Assembly (NCBI RefSeq): GCF_026151205.1
Contig: NC_087084.1
Coordinates: forward strand, 1,526,312 to 1,590,311
DNA length: 64,000 nucleotides
Source: Bolinopsis microptera
Lineage: Eukaryota > Ctenophora > Tentaculata > Lobata > Bolinopsidae
Direction: 5' to 3'
Positions 10,399 through 22,000 of this stretch are shown here, piece by piece; the first letter of the stretch is position 1, and every line of letters begins with the position of its first letter. The notes below the pieces were generated by a model that searched no databases, was not told where the DNA came from, and worked only from the letters and a program-made list of their open reading frames with translations. The position numbers and the translations under genes are program-made.

Positions 10399-13300
10399 TC
10401 AGTCGCACACGGAGTACTCCCTATCCTCGTACACTGTTACAGACCACACAGTCTCCGGTGTACAAGTACCCAGGATACATGAGGCTGGTTTCTTTATCTG
10501 CCGCTTTACTGGGATCTTCCGGACTTCCTTCCGGCAGTCTGAAGGAGAAGGTCACGTGTTAGTTTAGTAAGAGTAAGCAACTTAGTTTAATCAGAGTAGA
10601 TATAACACTGTGACATTGTTGTTACCATAGTTACACTGCTAGTTACCATAGCTACACTACTAGTTACCATAGTTACACTACTAGTTACCATAGTTCTCTT
10701 CAACGAGAGATATTTGGCAGAATCTACAATGAAGTTTTTTTTTCTACAGTGAAGTTTGACATTGAGGTTTTTAATTTTAGGGAAAGATTATAATTGGGTT
10801 GTGTTTGAATATCCCTTGTTTATAACTTGTATTTGATAATATCTGGCCACTAGGCTGTATTTGATAATATCTGGCCACTAGGCTGTATTTGATAATATCT
10901 AACCACTAGGCTGTATTTGATAATATCTAACCACTAGGCTGTATTTGATAATATCTAACCACTAGGCTGTATTTGATAATATCTGGCCACTATGCTGGTT
11001 TATAACTTGTATTTGATAATATCTGGCCACTATGCTGGTTTATAACTTGTATTTGATAATATCTGGCCACTAGGCTGTATTTGATAATATCTGGCCACTA
11101 GGCTGTATTTGATAATATCTGGCCACTAGGCTGTATTTGATAATATCTGGCCACTAGGCTGTATTTGATAATATCTGGCCACTAGGCTGTATTTGATAAT
11201 ATCTGGCCACTAGGCTGTATTTGATAATATCTGGCCACTAGGCTGTATTTGATAATATCTGGCCACTAGGCTGTATTTGATAATATCTGGCCACTAGGCT
11301 GTATTTGATAATATCTGGCCACTAGGCTGTATTTGATAATATCTGGCCACTAGGCTGTATTTGATAATATCTGGCCACTAGGCTGTATTTGATAATATCT
11401 GGCCACTAGGCTGGTTCACTCACCACATCTCTCCGGTAGGTCACCTGACCAGAGTCCGTCTTCTTGACACTTTGTGATCCACCCTCCTTTCAGATTAGGA
11501 CACTTCACCTGGAATAGGGGGTTGGCTGGGGGAACCACTTATATATAATTATACATAATTATACATAATTAACCACTTATATATAACTGTTATCTTCATT
11601 TCCTACTCTCTAAATGCAGAGAACTCTACAGACTGTAATCTGTGTGCAGACTGTAATCACTACAGTACACGGATACGGGTACATTTCCCATTCCTAAGCA
11701 AACTAATAACAAGCAAACCTCTACAATATCCTGGAAACTATGACCAGTGCTCGAGTGGATCCGGCCTCCCTCGGGTACTCTGAAGTTCTCCGTGCAGTTC
11801 AGTCCTGAAAACATCAACCTGGTTACCTAGTATAATTCTCAGAGGACTGTTACTCAAAAGTGATGATAATATTACGAAGTACTGTGAAACATTTAAGTGT
11901 TTGACGGCTGAAAGTATTGAACTAAATATTAAATATGACACATGTATTACGAAGTACTAGGTAAGTATTTGACGGCTGAAAGTACTGAACTAAATAAGAC
12001 ACGTACGTTTACAAAGAGGCTCGTCTCCACTCCAGACCCCTGAAGCAAGACAGTGCCTAGTAGCTTCACCCACCACCTCGTAACCAGGGTAACACACGTA
12101 CTCTACAAATGATTCGTACGAGTTGGAGTCCGTAGAGACTATGTACCCGTTAGTAGGTTGATTTAACCGGGGGCATTCGTCACCTGGAGTAATACAGTGT
12201 TAGTAAAGGTGTTAGTAAAGGTGTTAGTAAAGGTGTTAGTAAAGGTGTTAGTAAAGTGTTAGTAAAGTGTTAGTAAAGTGTTAGTAAAGTGTTAGTTAAG
12301 TGTTAGTAAAGTGTTAGAGTAATGGTGGTGATACTGATAGTCCTTCTCTTTCAATTAGGCTGCGCATTTCAGATTTTTTTTTCTATATTGCGGTAACAAA
12401 TGAACTAAATTACAAAACCTAAGTTGATTGAAATGCCACTATATACTTATATACTATAAGGTTTACAATAAAAGTTTCAACTTACAAACACAGTAGGGAG
12501 GTGCATAGTCCCACTCTCCCTTGTGAGTACACGTGATGGTCTTAGCCCCCCTCATCTGATAGCCCTCCTGGCACTTGTAACTCACAGCGTCTTGGTACTC
12601 GAAACTGTCGCCCTCTCTCATTCCCCAGTCAGGTACACCTGTTAATGTAACACCTCTTTATGACTTAATTAATTAATTAATACAGTTATTTAGATACCAC
12701 ATTTTTCAATTGATTATGTTAATCGGAGCCCGCCGCAAGATTAATTAATTTAAGATTTATTTACTAATGCTAATACTTATAAAGTTATAATACTAAAAGC
12801 CGCGCTAACCAGGATCCCCGCAGTTATAATACTAAAAGCCGCGCTCGCGCTTATAAACTAACCAGGATCCCCGCAGTTATAATACTAAAAGCCGCGCTAA
12901 CCAGGATCCCCGCAGTTATAATACTAAAAGCCGCGCTCGCGCTTATAAACTAACCAGGATCCCCGCAGACTTGTTTACTACAAGTTGGCTCCACGCCCTG
13001 CCACTGTCCCTTAACACACTGCAAGTAACTATCCCCACTTTGTTGGTAACCTTTGTTGCACGAGAACTCTAGGTAGTTAGACCTGAGGGAGGGATATCTG
13101 TTATCTGATTTCAAACACAAGGATTTATTTTTACCAGAACTCCAGGACGTATTTAGACCTGGGGGAGGGATATCTGTTGTCTCATTTCAAACACAAGGAT
13201 TTATTTTTACCAGAACTCCAGGTAGTTCGACCTGAGGAGTTAATGAGGGATATTATCAAGTTTACATCGTGATAATGATATCAAAGTTGCAATAATAAAA

Positions 13301-16300
13301 GGAATAAACGAACCCGATAGCCTGTCTCATACCCCCGTTCTCTGGAGTATCTATTGACGGACACTGAATGTCCGCACACACAGGAGCGGACCCTGACCAT
13401 CTCCCCTCCTCGTCACAGGTCCTGATCCTTGCCCCGTGTAGGTTGTGCAGCTCCTCACAGGCGTACTCTACTGTATCACCACACGAGTATGTTGCCTGGG
13501 AAACGAGGGTCACAAACTCTGGCTGATCCAAATGGTCTAGTAAAGAGGTAGGTAAAACAATTCTGTTGTTAAATATATATATATTTATATGCTTAGATTT
13601 AAGTTCAAAATTAATCTCTGTGAAGTGCTACTTTTATTTGTAATTGTTCTGAATCAATGCCAATATAAGAAGCATCACGATTCATGAGAGGCCCTACAAT
13701 ACAAACATTCTCACCTTTGTAGAGTCATATCCGATAATGTAACTGTTTGGCTCCTCACCAGGAGGGTAGCACACATTCTCCCTACAAGTGGGGGGTTGCT
13801 GTGGCAACCACTCCCCATCATAACACGTCAGGTCTCTGTAACCCTCCAGACTGTAACAGCTATCACAACTGTAGGAAGCTACCCCACCCTCCTTGAGGGA
13901 GCTGCTGTTATAAGACACTGTCCCGTTATCAGGTTGGGTGGGTGCCTCGCAGGTCTCTCTGGAGCACCGTGGTGGGGAGTCTGACCAGGAACCATCCTCC
14001 ATACAAACCTGGAGGGGGATGATGTTGTAAAGGGTGATTATATATGATGTAGTGGTGTCAATGATGAGTGGTGTGTGACGTGAAAGGGTGGAGTGGTGAG
14101 GGTGAAAAAAGTGTTCAGATTACATTACAATAACATTAAAAAACTAGGCTTGTGAGGTAGATGAAAACAATACAAACCGTTTCTTGTCTGCCCACTAACT
14201 CGTACCCATCTTTACATTCATAATATATCAACGTATGTAGAGGGTAGGAGTCCCTCTTCATAGGCTCCGGGGTAGGCAGCATGGAGGGGTCCATGTTGTC
14301 ACTATTGGGGGTGCTGAGAATATAGATAAAAATTATTCAAACAATATATACATAATTGTCACAATGACCCTATATAATAACAACCCTTTAAAAATCAATA
14401 TATTCCCTATCTCAAAAATTTAGAGAAACATTTGAAAATCACCCTTGACCTTGTGGCTCCAAATTCAAATCTAAACTATTGACAAAGTTTTTTCTCGCAC
14501 CTGATAATATAGTAGTCTCCGTTTTTAATGTCCAGCTCATAAGCCAAACAAGGGTTAGGTTGGCAGGTGGGAGGAGAGCCGGACCACCTCCCATTCTCCT
14601 GACAGGTAAGACTGGTGGGTCCGGTGAGGGTGTAGCCGGAGTAACACTGGAATGTTCTCGTGCTGCCGCAATAGCCTGAGTAGCTGTTGTCGCTGTAGTT
14701 ACCGTTACTGAGGAGACAGACAGTTAGCTGCAGTAGTAGTGACGTCACCAGGAGTAGTGACGTCACCAGGAGTAGTGACGTCACCAGGAGTAGTGACGTC
14801 ACCAGGAGTAGTGACGTCATCAGGTTAGCTGCGAGGCGAACAACTTTTTGATTTTGGCAACATGATTATAAAACATCTAATATGATATATAGAACAAACA
14901 TGTGACATGCACCTGAACTTGATGATATCACACTTAATGAGTTTGCAGTAAGGTAGCTCCTCTGACCATGTCCCATCTGCTTGGCAGGTGTGGTCCGAGG
15001 ATCCTGGACTAACTCCGTTATATGGAGTATGCATCTCGTAGCAACTGAGGGAGTCACCATAGTAACACTACTAGTTACCATAGTTACAGTGGTTTTATTA
15101 ACAAGGGAGTATGCATTTCGTAGCAACTGAGGGAGTTACAGTGGTTTAATTAACAAGGGAATATTCTGTTGTTGACTTTTTGAAAATAGTTTATTGTTCT
15201 TACCCTCGCACAAGATTATTCTCAATTTTCTTGTTGTGTTCCAAAACTCTGTGTTAAAAGTATCACCAGCATTACGATGGAATACTTCATTCATACATGA
15301 ATAACTCACCTATCACACTTGACTCTCACACNNNNNNNNNNNNNNNNNNNNNNNNNNNNNNNNNNNNNNNNNNNNNNNNNNNNNNNNNNNNNNNNNNNNN
15401 NNNNNNNNNNNNNNNNNNNNNNNNNNNNNNNCATCACTGATCGTAATATCTCTTTGAGATTCACACAAGATTAAATATATTTCTATCTTACTTAGAAAAC
15501 GTGGATAGCCACTTTATAGCTTAAATGAATTTATAAAAATATTATACATTAGATTACCGCTAATTACCGCTAATTAATTACCGCTAAAGAAACAGTTAAG
15601 ATGGAAGTGTCTCCATTCCAACTAAACTGTGGTATAACTTTCTGGTAGTCTATACACGTATCACACTGACACTCCGCCACGGTGTCTCCAGCAGGGTAGC
15701 AGGTTTTATCAGAGTTCTGACAACATGTGTTGCCTTCCTGGGATTGGGGACAATTTGTAACTGTTTATTGAATTTCAGGGAATATTTTAGGGGCAGTTGA
15801 TTGAGATTGAGGATTATAAGTATTTAATTTGCATCTCACAATGTATTTTAATGAAGTAAGACTTACTGCTGCGATATTGGAGCAGGGTAGGAAATGTTTC
15901 TCAGTGGCGTCGTAACCGCAGGATGAAAAGGTTTCTGATTTGAACTCTGAAAGTATCAGATGAAACTCTTTTAGAAGAGTATTATATAGCTATATATATA
16001 TATATACTATTTCAGATGTGAAACTCGTTAAATCTCACTGGCGCCCTTCTTATGTACTAATGCTTTTCATACTTAAGTTACAACAAAGTGTTCATGTTAT
16101 GTATCCTAGGTGTTAGGACAGGATATTACCCGCTTAAAATATTTCCATCTAATAACTAATAACTAATAACTAATAACTAATAACTAATAACTAATAACTA
16201 ATAACTAATAACTAATAACTAATAACTAATAACTAATAACTAATAACTAATAACTAATAACTAATAACTAATAACTAATAACTAATAACTAATAACTAAT

Positions 16301-16784
16301 AACTAATAACTAATAACTAATAACTAATAACTAATAACTAATAACTAATAACTAATAACTAATAACTAATAACTAATAACTAATAACTAATAACTAATAA
16401 CTAATAACTAATAACTAATAACTAATAACTAATAACTAATAACTAATAACTAATAACTAATAACTAATAACTAATAACTAATAACTAATAACTAATAACT
16501 AATAACTAATAACTAATAACTAATAACTAATAACTAATAACTAATAACTAATAACTAATAACTAATAACTAATAACTAATAACTAATAATAATTAACTAA
16601 CTTGAATAGTAGACCTCCCTAAAAGGATTATTCTCAGTAGAGAGAGTGTTATACTGAACCCACCAACTCCAATACAAAGGATTACTGTCCATATCAGACA
16701 CATCAAACGAGTCTAATCCTGATATTTCACAAGATACTTTAGCAGTTCCTCCGTTAAAGGTGGCACTGTTCGTACAGCTCACAT
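10399..16784 (-). CDS. Multi-CCP (sushi) domain secreted or surface protein
   Basis: Exons read on the minus strand: 16784-16602, 15946-15867, 15737-15582, [gap of N], 15044-14913, 14707-14501, 14313-14178, 14009-13715, 13536-13314, 13082-12955, 12638-12486, 12183-12007, 11804-11719, 11508-11424 and 10538-10399 with a TGA stop. CCP modules are shown by repeated C....G.W....P.C endings: CQADGTWSEELPYC, CQENGRWSGSPPTC, CMEDGSWSDSPPRC, CDEEGRWSGSAPVC, CVKGQWQGVEPTC, CTHKGEWDYAPPYC, CLASGVWSGDEPLC, CQEDGLWSGDLPERC. Several modules are split by an intron in the middle. The N-terminal exons carry other cysteine-rich sequence (NTCCQNSDKTCYPAGD). CCP domains bind complement-type and surface ligands. 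No transmembrane segment is seen, and the tail ends REYSVCD. The 5' end is unresolved and at least one exon may lie in the assembly gap. Confidence 0.75.
10600..10695 (+). repeat. Short GTTACCATAGTTACACTACTA repeats
   Basis: About three copies of a 29-bp unit (AGTTACCATAG + TTACACTACT) in the intron upstream of the last CCP exon. Related in wording to the 5.25 kb array. Confidence 0.7.
10826..11412 (+). repeat. 28-bp minisatellite at donor of exon 11508-11424
   Basis: About 20 copies of GTATTTGATAATATCTGGCC + ACTAGGCT. On the gene strand the array begins about 12 nt downstream of the 5' splice site. Confidence 0.95.
12199..12314 (+). repeat. 10-13 bp GTGTTAGTAAAG repeats at acceptor of exon 12183-12007
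   Basis: Ten or so copies of GTGTTAGTAAA(G)(G), starting about 16 nt from the exon edge. Confidence 0.85.
12790..12975 (-). repeat. Tandem copies of an exon end plus splice donor
   Basis: On the gene strand the exon 13082-12955 ends CTGCGGGGATCCTG|gttag. The string GGGGATCCTG|gttag recurs three more times downstream, separated by GCGCGGCTTTTAGTATTATA and alternately by an extra TTTATAAGCGCGA segment. Confidence 0.9.
13070..13232 (-). repeat. Duplicated acceptor plus exon start
   Basis: Two further copies of a unit of about 75 bp that contains the acceptor and first bases of exon 13082-12955 (ccctccctcag|GTCTAA...GAGTTCT), followed in the extra copies by GGTAAAAATAAATCC. Confidence 0.8.
14738..14820 (+). 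repeat. 18-bp repeat carrying TGACGTCA
   Basis: Five copies of AGGAGTAGTGACGTCACC; the last varies. Each has the palindrome TGACGTCA (consensus CRE). It lies just upstream of the acceptor of exon 14707-14501. Confidence 0.9.
15332..15431. other. Assembly gap (100 N)
   Basis: A run of exactly 100 N inside the CCP gene, between exons 15737-15582 and 15044-14913. The round length suggests a scaffold gap of unknown true size. Confidence 0.98.
16147..16592 (+). repeat. 7-bp array (TAATAAC)n at donor of exon 16784-16602
   Basis: About 63 near-perfect copies. On the gene strand the array starts a few bases after the donor GTTAGTTAATTATT and repeats GTTATTA, resembling the donor sequence itself. 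Confidence 0.95.
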
Positions 16785-17029
16785 CTGCAGGGCGAAATAA
16801 TATTATATTTTAAATATCATCAGTAGGTGGTTGTGTACGGCACAAATTTGCTTCAAAGTTTACGAATACAATAATGGGATAATATTGCCTCAAATAAAAT
16901 AAACGTGAGATGCACGATTGCAAGAGTTGAATTTTGTAGCATATTGTACAGCGCAGCTGCAGTGTTATCACTCGTAATTAGCATAATCAGTATAATTAGC
17001 ATAATTAGCATAATTAGCATATAGTTGAT

Positions 17030-17615
17030 TTCCGCAGTTCAAAGGATACACCAAAAGGATACATTTCTGCAGAATCTTGTTGGAATCTTGTCAGCTATCT
17101 TTAGAAACATCTCTGAAACCATAGGCGTTAATCAAAAGACAGTAAATAAGTAAATAGGACACCAGAACCAGAGGGAGAGCATTACAGTGCAGACAAGCAC
17201 GACCGTACACTTTTATACCCGCTTTACGCTTCCTTATTTCTCATCAGAAGCAGTTCAGCAGGTTTATTTTTTAGTCAAAATATTGTAATTTTATTTATTT
17301 ATTTAATTCAATGTTAAAGATAACAGGAATCAAATATAGCCATGATTAAATTTCATGAAATTAGCGCTAAATTAGTGCCTGAACTTTTATGATATTTTTT
17401 TAAAAGCAGCACAGCAATGTTAGCAGTCAACTAATTAATATGTATGGTTAGTATAAATCATAACAGAATGATTTTTTTTCCGTAGTTCAAAGGATACATC
17501 AAAAGGATACGATTCTGCAGTATCTCGTTGGGATCTTCTCGTCTAATTCAATTGGTAAACATTCCTGAAACCATAAGCGTTAAGTAAAGGCATGTAAATA
17601 GGACATCTGCTGAAT
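17030..17615 (+). repeat. Pair of diverged direct repeats of about 130 bp
   Basis: 17036-17160 and 17489-17610 share GTTCAAAGGATACA.CAAAAG, TTCTGCAG.ATCT.GTTGG and CCTGAAACCATA.GCGTTAA. Unclassified. Confidence 0.65.
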
Positions 17616-17699
17616 GGTAGATCAGCTTAATCTGTCCGATGTCAATTCAGTAAACATAATGTAATACTAGGCTAATAAACTAGGCTCTTACTAATTCGC

Positions 17700-18065
17700 T
17701 CGCACCAAAAATTTCACGTGACTTTGGTTTTTACGGTTTTGCAGCCGTACAAAACGGTTTTACATAACCCCTAATCCCAACCCTAACCCTAGCCATAACC
17801 TCGGAAGCTATCCATAACCCTCACCACAACCCTAACCCTAACCCGAGCCCTAAACAATCGAATTCATGTTTTACTAGCCTGTCACGTGACCAAAACGGTT
17901 TTTTGCCCATAACTCTCCAGGGAAGCATTTTTACCCTACGTCATGGGGGGTGATTCGGAATCAGCGTCCAAAAATACACCGATTCAGATCAATTTCATAC
18001 CCAAAGAGCCTTTTCACAAGAATTTTCTTAAATTTTGGGCGAGCGATTTAGTAGGAGCGAATAAA
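17700..18065 (+). repeat. Dispersed repeat with CCCTAA-type tract, copy 1
   Basis: Holds AACCCTAACCCTAG and CAACCCTAACCCTAACCC stretches, then GTCACGTGACC, ATTCGGAATCAGCGTCC and AAATACACCGATT. It shares this order with 61960-62370 and, inverted, with 52960-53160. Confidence 0.75.
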
Positions 18066-18308
18066 CTATGTAGATTTAACCAAACCCCAAATTGGATAGA
18101 ATTAGAGTGAACCGTCATTCGTCACAAATGTCTCCTTTTTCCAAACACAAAGGGAATGAGAGCAAATTAATTAAAATATTTCATATGTAAAATGACCCCG
18201 AGATGATCGCAGATTAGGGGGAGCATCAATAAGGATGTTGTTGTGGTTGGAGCTTGACTTTGGTAACCCCCTCGAACTGTCACTGTAATAACGCAATCAG
18301 TTACTGAG

Positions 18309-18385
18309 GAGCATGCCACCAGCAAAAAGTAACAATTAGTAACAATGACAAGTTTAATCACGCGAGAGCGACATAATACAACCAC
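18309..18385 (-). CDS. Candidate signal-peptide exon for the CCP gene
   Basis: The minus strand reads MVVLCRSRVIKLVIVTNCYF then LLVACSS, a plausible leader with a basic start and hydrophobic core, followed by GT. It lies 1.5 kb upstream of the first recognised CCP-gene exon on the same strand. Its phase (0) does not directly match that exon (phase 1), so another exon would be needed. Weak evidence. Confidence 0.25.
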
Positions 18386-19065
18386 TTAACCGTGACACCA
18401 GGCAAATGTGCAGCAAAAATGAAACAAAAAGAATAGTCGAAAAAACTACATACGAATAAAAAATAAAGAACATAATAAAACATAGAGAGAACAGCCTACT
18501 AAAGGATCACCTTGTATATCAGAAAATATGGCAGAATAATAAAGTCAAATGACCGAGTCCACATGATTCGCTCTAGTCTTACGACACTTGATTTCGATGC
18601 ATTTAAGTCTGAGCCACTAACAAATAACATTAATTGTTTCAAAGACCAAAATAATTAAACAATCCCAAATAATTCATAGATCAGAAGCAGAACAAAAAAT
18701 TCAAGAGCTAAAAATAACAGTATGTACTAACTGGACTGGGAAGCAAACAAAAGCCAACAAAGCGTGCTAACAGTGTAGTTAATAACATGTACCCCGGCGA
18801 TTGTTTTAAGGAAAGGTTTAGCGAGGGGACACTGCTAACGAACGCATTATTTCCTCCGCTGGACGTTTTGCTTCATCGCGGAGGTCGGGCAGGGACACCA
18901 TTGTATATAATAGTCAATGGAAAGAATATATATATAAAGTGATTTTTAGTGTATTTAGTGTTACCCGTGCCCCTAAGAAACTTTTCATATGTTAACTTAT
19001 ATAGCGTAATCCTAAACGAAAGCCTCACTTGATAATGTGGTTATAAACCCAGAAACCATGTATAA

Positions 19066-22000
19066 CATTGCCTCCGTACTGTGGGCAGTGGGAGCTCGAA
19101 CTGTGGGCAGAGACTAGGGTGGCTCGTACTGTGGGCAGTGAGGGAGCTCGTACTGTGGCGCAGTCGAGCTCGGTACTGGTGCAGAGGGAGCTCGTACTGT
19201 GGGCAGTGGGAGCCGTACTGTGGCTTTTTATTTTTAGGAGGGAGCTCGTACTGTGGCAGTGGGAGCTCGTACTGTGGGGCAGTGGGAGCTCGTACTGTGG
19301 GCAGTGGGGGCTCGTACTGTGGGCAGTGGGGGCTCGTACTGTGGGCAGTGGGAGCTCGTACTGTGAGCAGTGGGAGCTCGTACTGTGGCAGTAGGAGCTC
19401 GTACTTGTGGCAGGGGAGCTCGTACTGTGGGCAGTGGGAGCTCGTACTGTGGGGCAGTGGGAGCTCGTACTGTGGCAGTGGGAGCTCGTACTGTGGGCAG
19501 TGGGAGCTCGTACTGTGGGCAGTGGGGGCTCGCACTGTGGGCAGTGGGAGCTCGTACTGTGGGGCAGTGGGAGCTCGTACTGTGGGCAGTGGGGGCTCGT
19601 ACTGTGAGCAGTGGGAGCTCGTACTGTGGGTAGTGGAGCCTCGTACAAGTGGGTAGTTGGGCATGCGTACTGTGGGCAGGTTGGAGGTCGTACAGTTGGG
19701 CAGTGGGGTCTCGAACTGTGTGCAGTGGTAGCTCGTACTATGGGCAAGGGCTCGTACTGTGGTAGTGGGGGCTCGTACTGTGAAGCAGTGTGAGCACGGG
19801 AACCTGTTTGTGCCAGTGGAGCTCGTACTGTTGGCGGCAGTGGGGAGCCCGTACCGTGGTGCAGTGGGTGGCTCGTACAGAGTTGGTTCAAGTGTGACGC
19901 TCGAACTGTGTGACATTGGGCAGTGGGAGCTCTATAGCTGTGGGCAGTGGGAGCTCGACTGAGGGCAGGTGGGAGCATCGGTAGTGTGGGCAGTGGAGCT
20001 CGTACTGTGGGCAGTGGGAGCTCGTATTGTGGGCAGTGGGAGCACGAACTTGAGGGCAGTGGGATCGTTTAAGCGTACAGTGGGCATAGGGGTGCTCCGT
20101 ACTGATGGACAGTGGAGCTCGTACTGTGGCAGTGTAGCTCAGTACTGTGGGCAGTTGGGAGCTCGTACCAGTGGGCAGTTGAGCTCGGAACTGTGGACAG
20201 TGGGAATCGTACTATTGGCAGGGTGGGGCGGTCTGTCATAGAGAGTCAGTGGGAAGCTCGACTGTGGAGGCAGTGGGGCGTCGTAACAGTGTGGCAGTAG
20301 AGTACTCGGAACTGAGGGCAGTGGAAGGTTCAGCTTCAGGGCGAGTAGGGAGCTCGTACAGTGGTCATGGGAGCACGATTACTGTGGGCAGTGAGCGTCG
20401 TACTGTGGGCAGTGGGACACGTACTGTGGGCAGTAAGGGAGCACTACTGAGAGCAGTGTGAGCTCGAACGTGGGCAGAAGTGGAAGCTCGGTACAGTGGA
20501 GCAAGTGGGAGCTCGTATGTAGGTGCAGTGGAGAGCTCGTAGCAGTTGGACATTGGGAGCACGTAGCTGTGGTCAGTGGGAGCTCGCGTACTGTGGACAG
20601 TGGGGATGCTCTTGAATTGAGCAGCTGTTGGAGCTCGTACTGTGGGCAGTGGGGGCTTGCGTACTGTGGGTAGTGGGAGCTCGGGTACTGTATGCAGTGG
20701 GGAGCTCGTACTGTGGGGCAGTGGGATCTCGTACTGTGGGCAGTGGGGGGCTCGTACTGTGAGCATTGGGAGCTCGTTACTGTGGACAGTGGGAGCTCGT
20801 ATTGAGAGCAGTGGGAGCTCGTACTGTGGCAGGGGGGGCTCGTACTGTGGGTAGTGGGAAGCTCGTACTGTGGGACAGTGGAGCTCGTACTGTGGGCAGT
20901 GGGAGCTCGTACTGTGGGCAGTGGGAGCTCGTACTGTGGACAGTGGGAGCTCGTACTGTGGGCAGTGGGAGCTCGTACTGTGGACAGTGGGAGCTCGTAT
21001 TGAGAGCAGTGGGGAGCTCGTACTGTGGGCAGTGGGGGCTCGTACTGTGGGTAGTGGGAGCTCGTACTGTGGACAGTGGGAGCTCGTACTGTGGGCAGTG
21101 GGAGCTCGTACTGTGGGCAGTGGGGGCTCGTACTGTGAGCAGGGGGAGCTCGTACTGTGGACAGTGGGAGCTCGTATTGAGAGCAGTGGGAGCTCGTACT
21201 GTGGGCAGTGGGGGCTCGTACTGTGGGTAGTGGGAGCTCGTACTGTGGACAGTGGGAGCTCGTACTGTGGGCAGTGGGAGCTCGTACTGTGGGCAGTGGG
21301 AGCTCGTACTGTGGGCAGTGGGAGCTCGTACTGTGGACAGTGGGAGCTCGTATTGAGAGCAGTGGGAGCTCGTACTGTGGGCAGTGGGGGCTCGTACTGT
21401 GGGTAGTGGGGGCTCGTACTGTGAGCAGTGGGAGCTCGTACTGTGGGCAGTGGGAGCTCGTACTGTGGGCAGTGGGAGCCCGTACTGTGGGCAGTGGGGG
21501 CTCGTACTGTGGGCAGTGGGAGCTCGTACTGTGGGCAGTGGGCAGTGGGAGCTCGTACTGTGGACAGTGGGAGCTCGTACTGTGGGCAGTGGGAGCTCGT
21601 ACTGTGGACAGTGGGAGCTCGTATTGAGAGCAGAGGGAGCTCGTACTGTGGGCAGTGGGGGCTCGTACTGTGGGTAGTGGGGGCTCGTACTGTGAGCAGT
21701 GGGAGCTCGTACTGTGGGCAGTGGGAGCTCGTACTGTGGGCAGTGGGAGCCCGTATTGAGAGCAGTGGGAGCTCGTACTGTGGGCAGTGGGGGCTCGTAC
21801 TGTGGGTAGTGGGAGCTCGTACTGTATGCAGTGGGAGCTCGTACTGTGGGCAGTGGGAGCTCGTACTGTGGGCAGTGGGGGCTCGTACTGTGAGCAGTGG
21901 GAGCTCGTACTGTGGACAGTGGGAGCTCGTACTGTGGGCAGTGGGAGCTCGTACTGTGGGCAGTGGGAGCTCGTACTGTGGGCAGTGGGGGCTCGTACTG

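Larger units (their letters stand above)
16785..19065. other. Mostly non-coding stretch upstream of the CCP gene
   Basis: Holds the direct-repeat pair, the CCCTAA-containing repeat and one weak leader-like exon. Otherwise AT-rich sequence with no convincing exon. A GC-richer patch at 18850-18900 (CGGAGGTCGGGCAGGGACAC) is unassigned. Confidence 0.6.

Noticed and set aside
9744-10408. Three overlapping minus-strand frames of 173-198 codons (SVTVSQCH repeats)
   Set aside because: They are translations of the (GTGACACT)n array, open in all three minus-strand frames; no start context, exon structure or family.
17750-17860. True telomere or chromosome end
   Set aside because: The CCCTAA words are short, degenerate and part of a repeat found at two other internal places.
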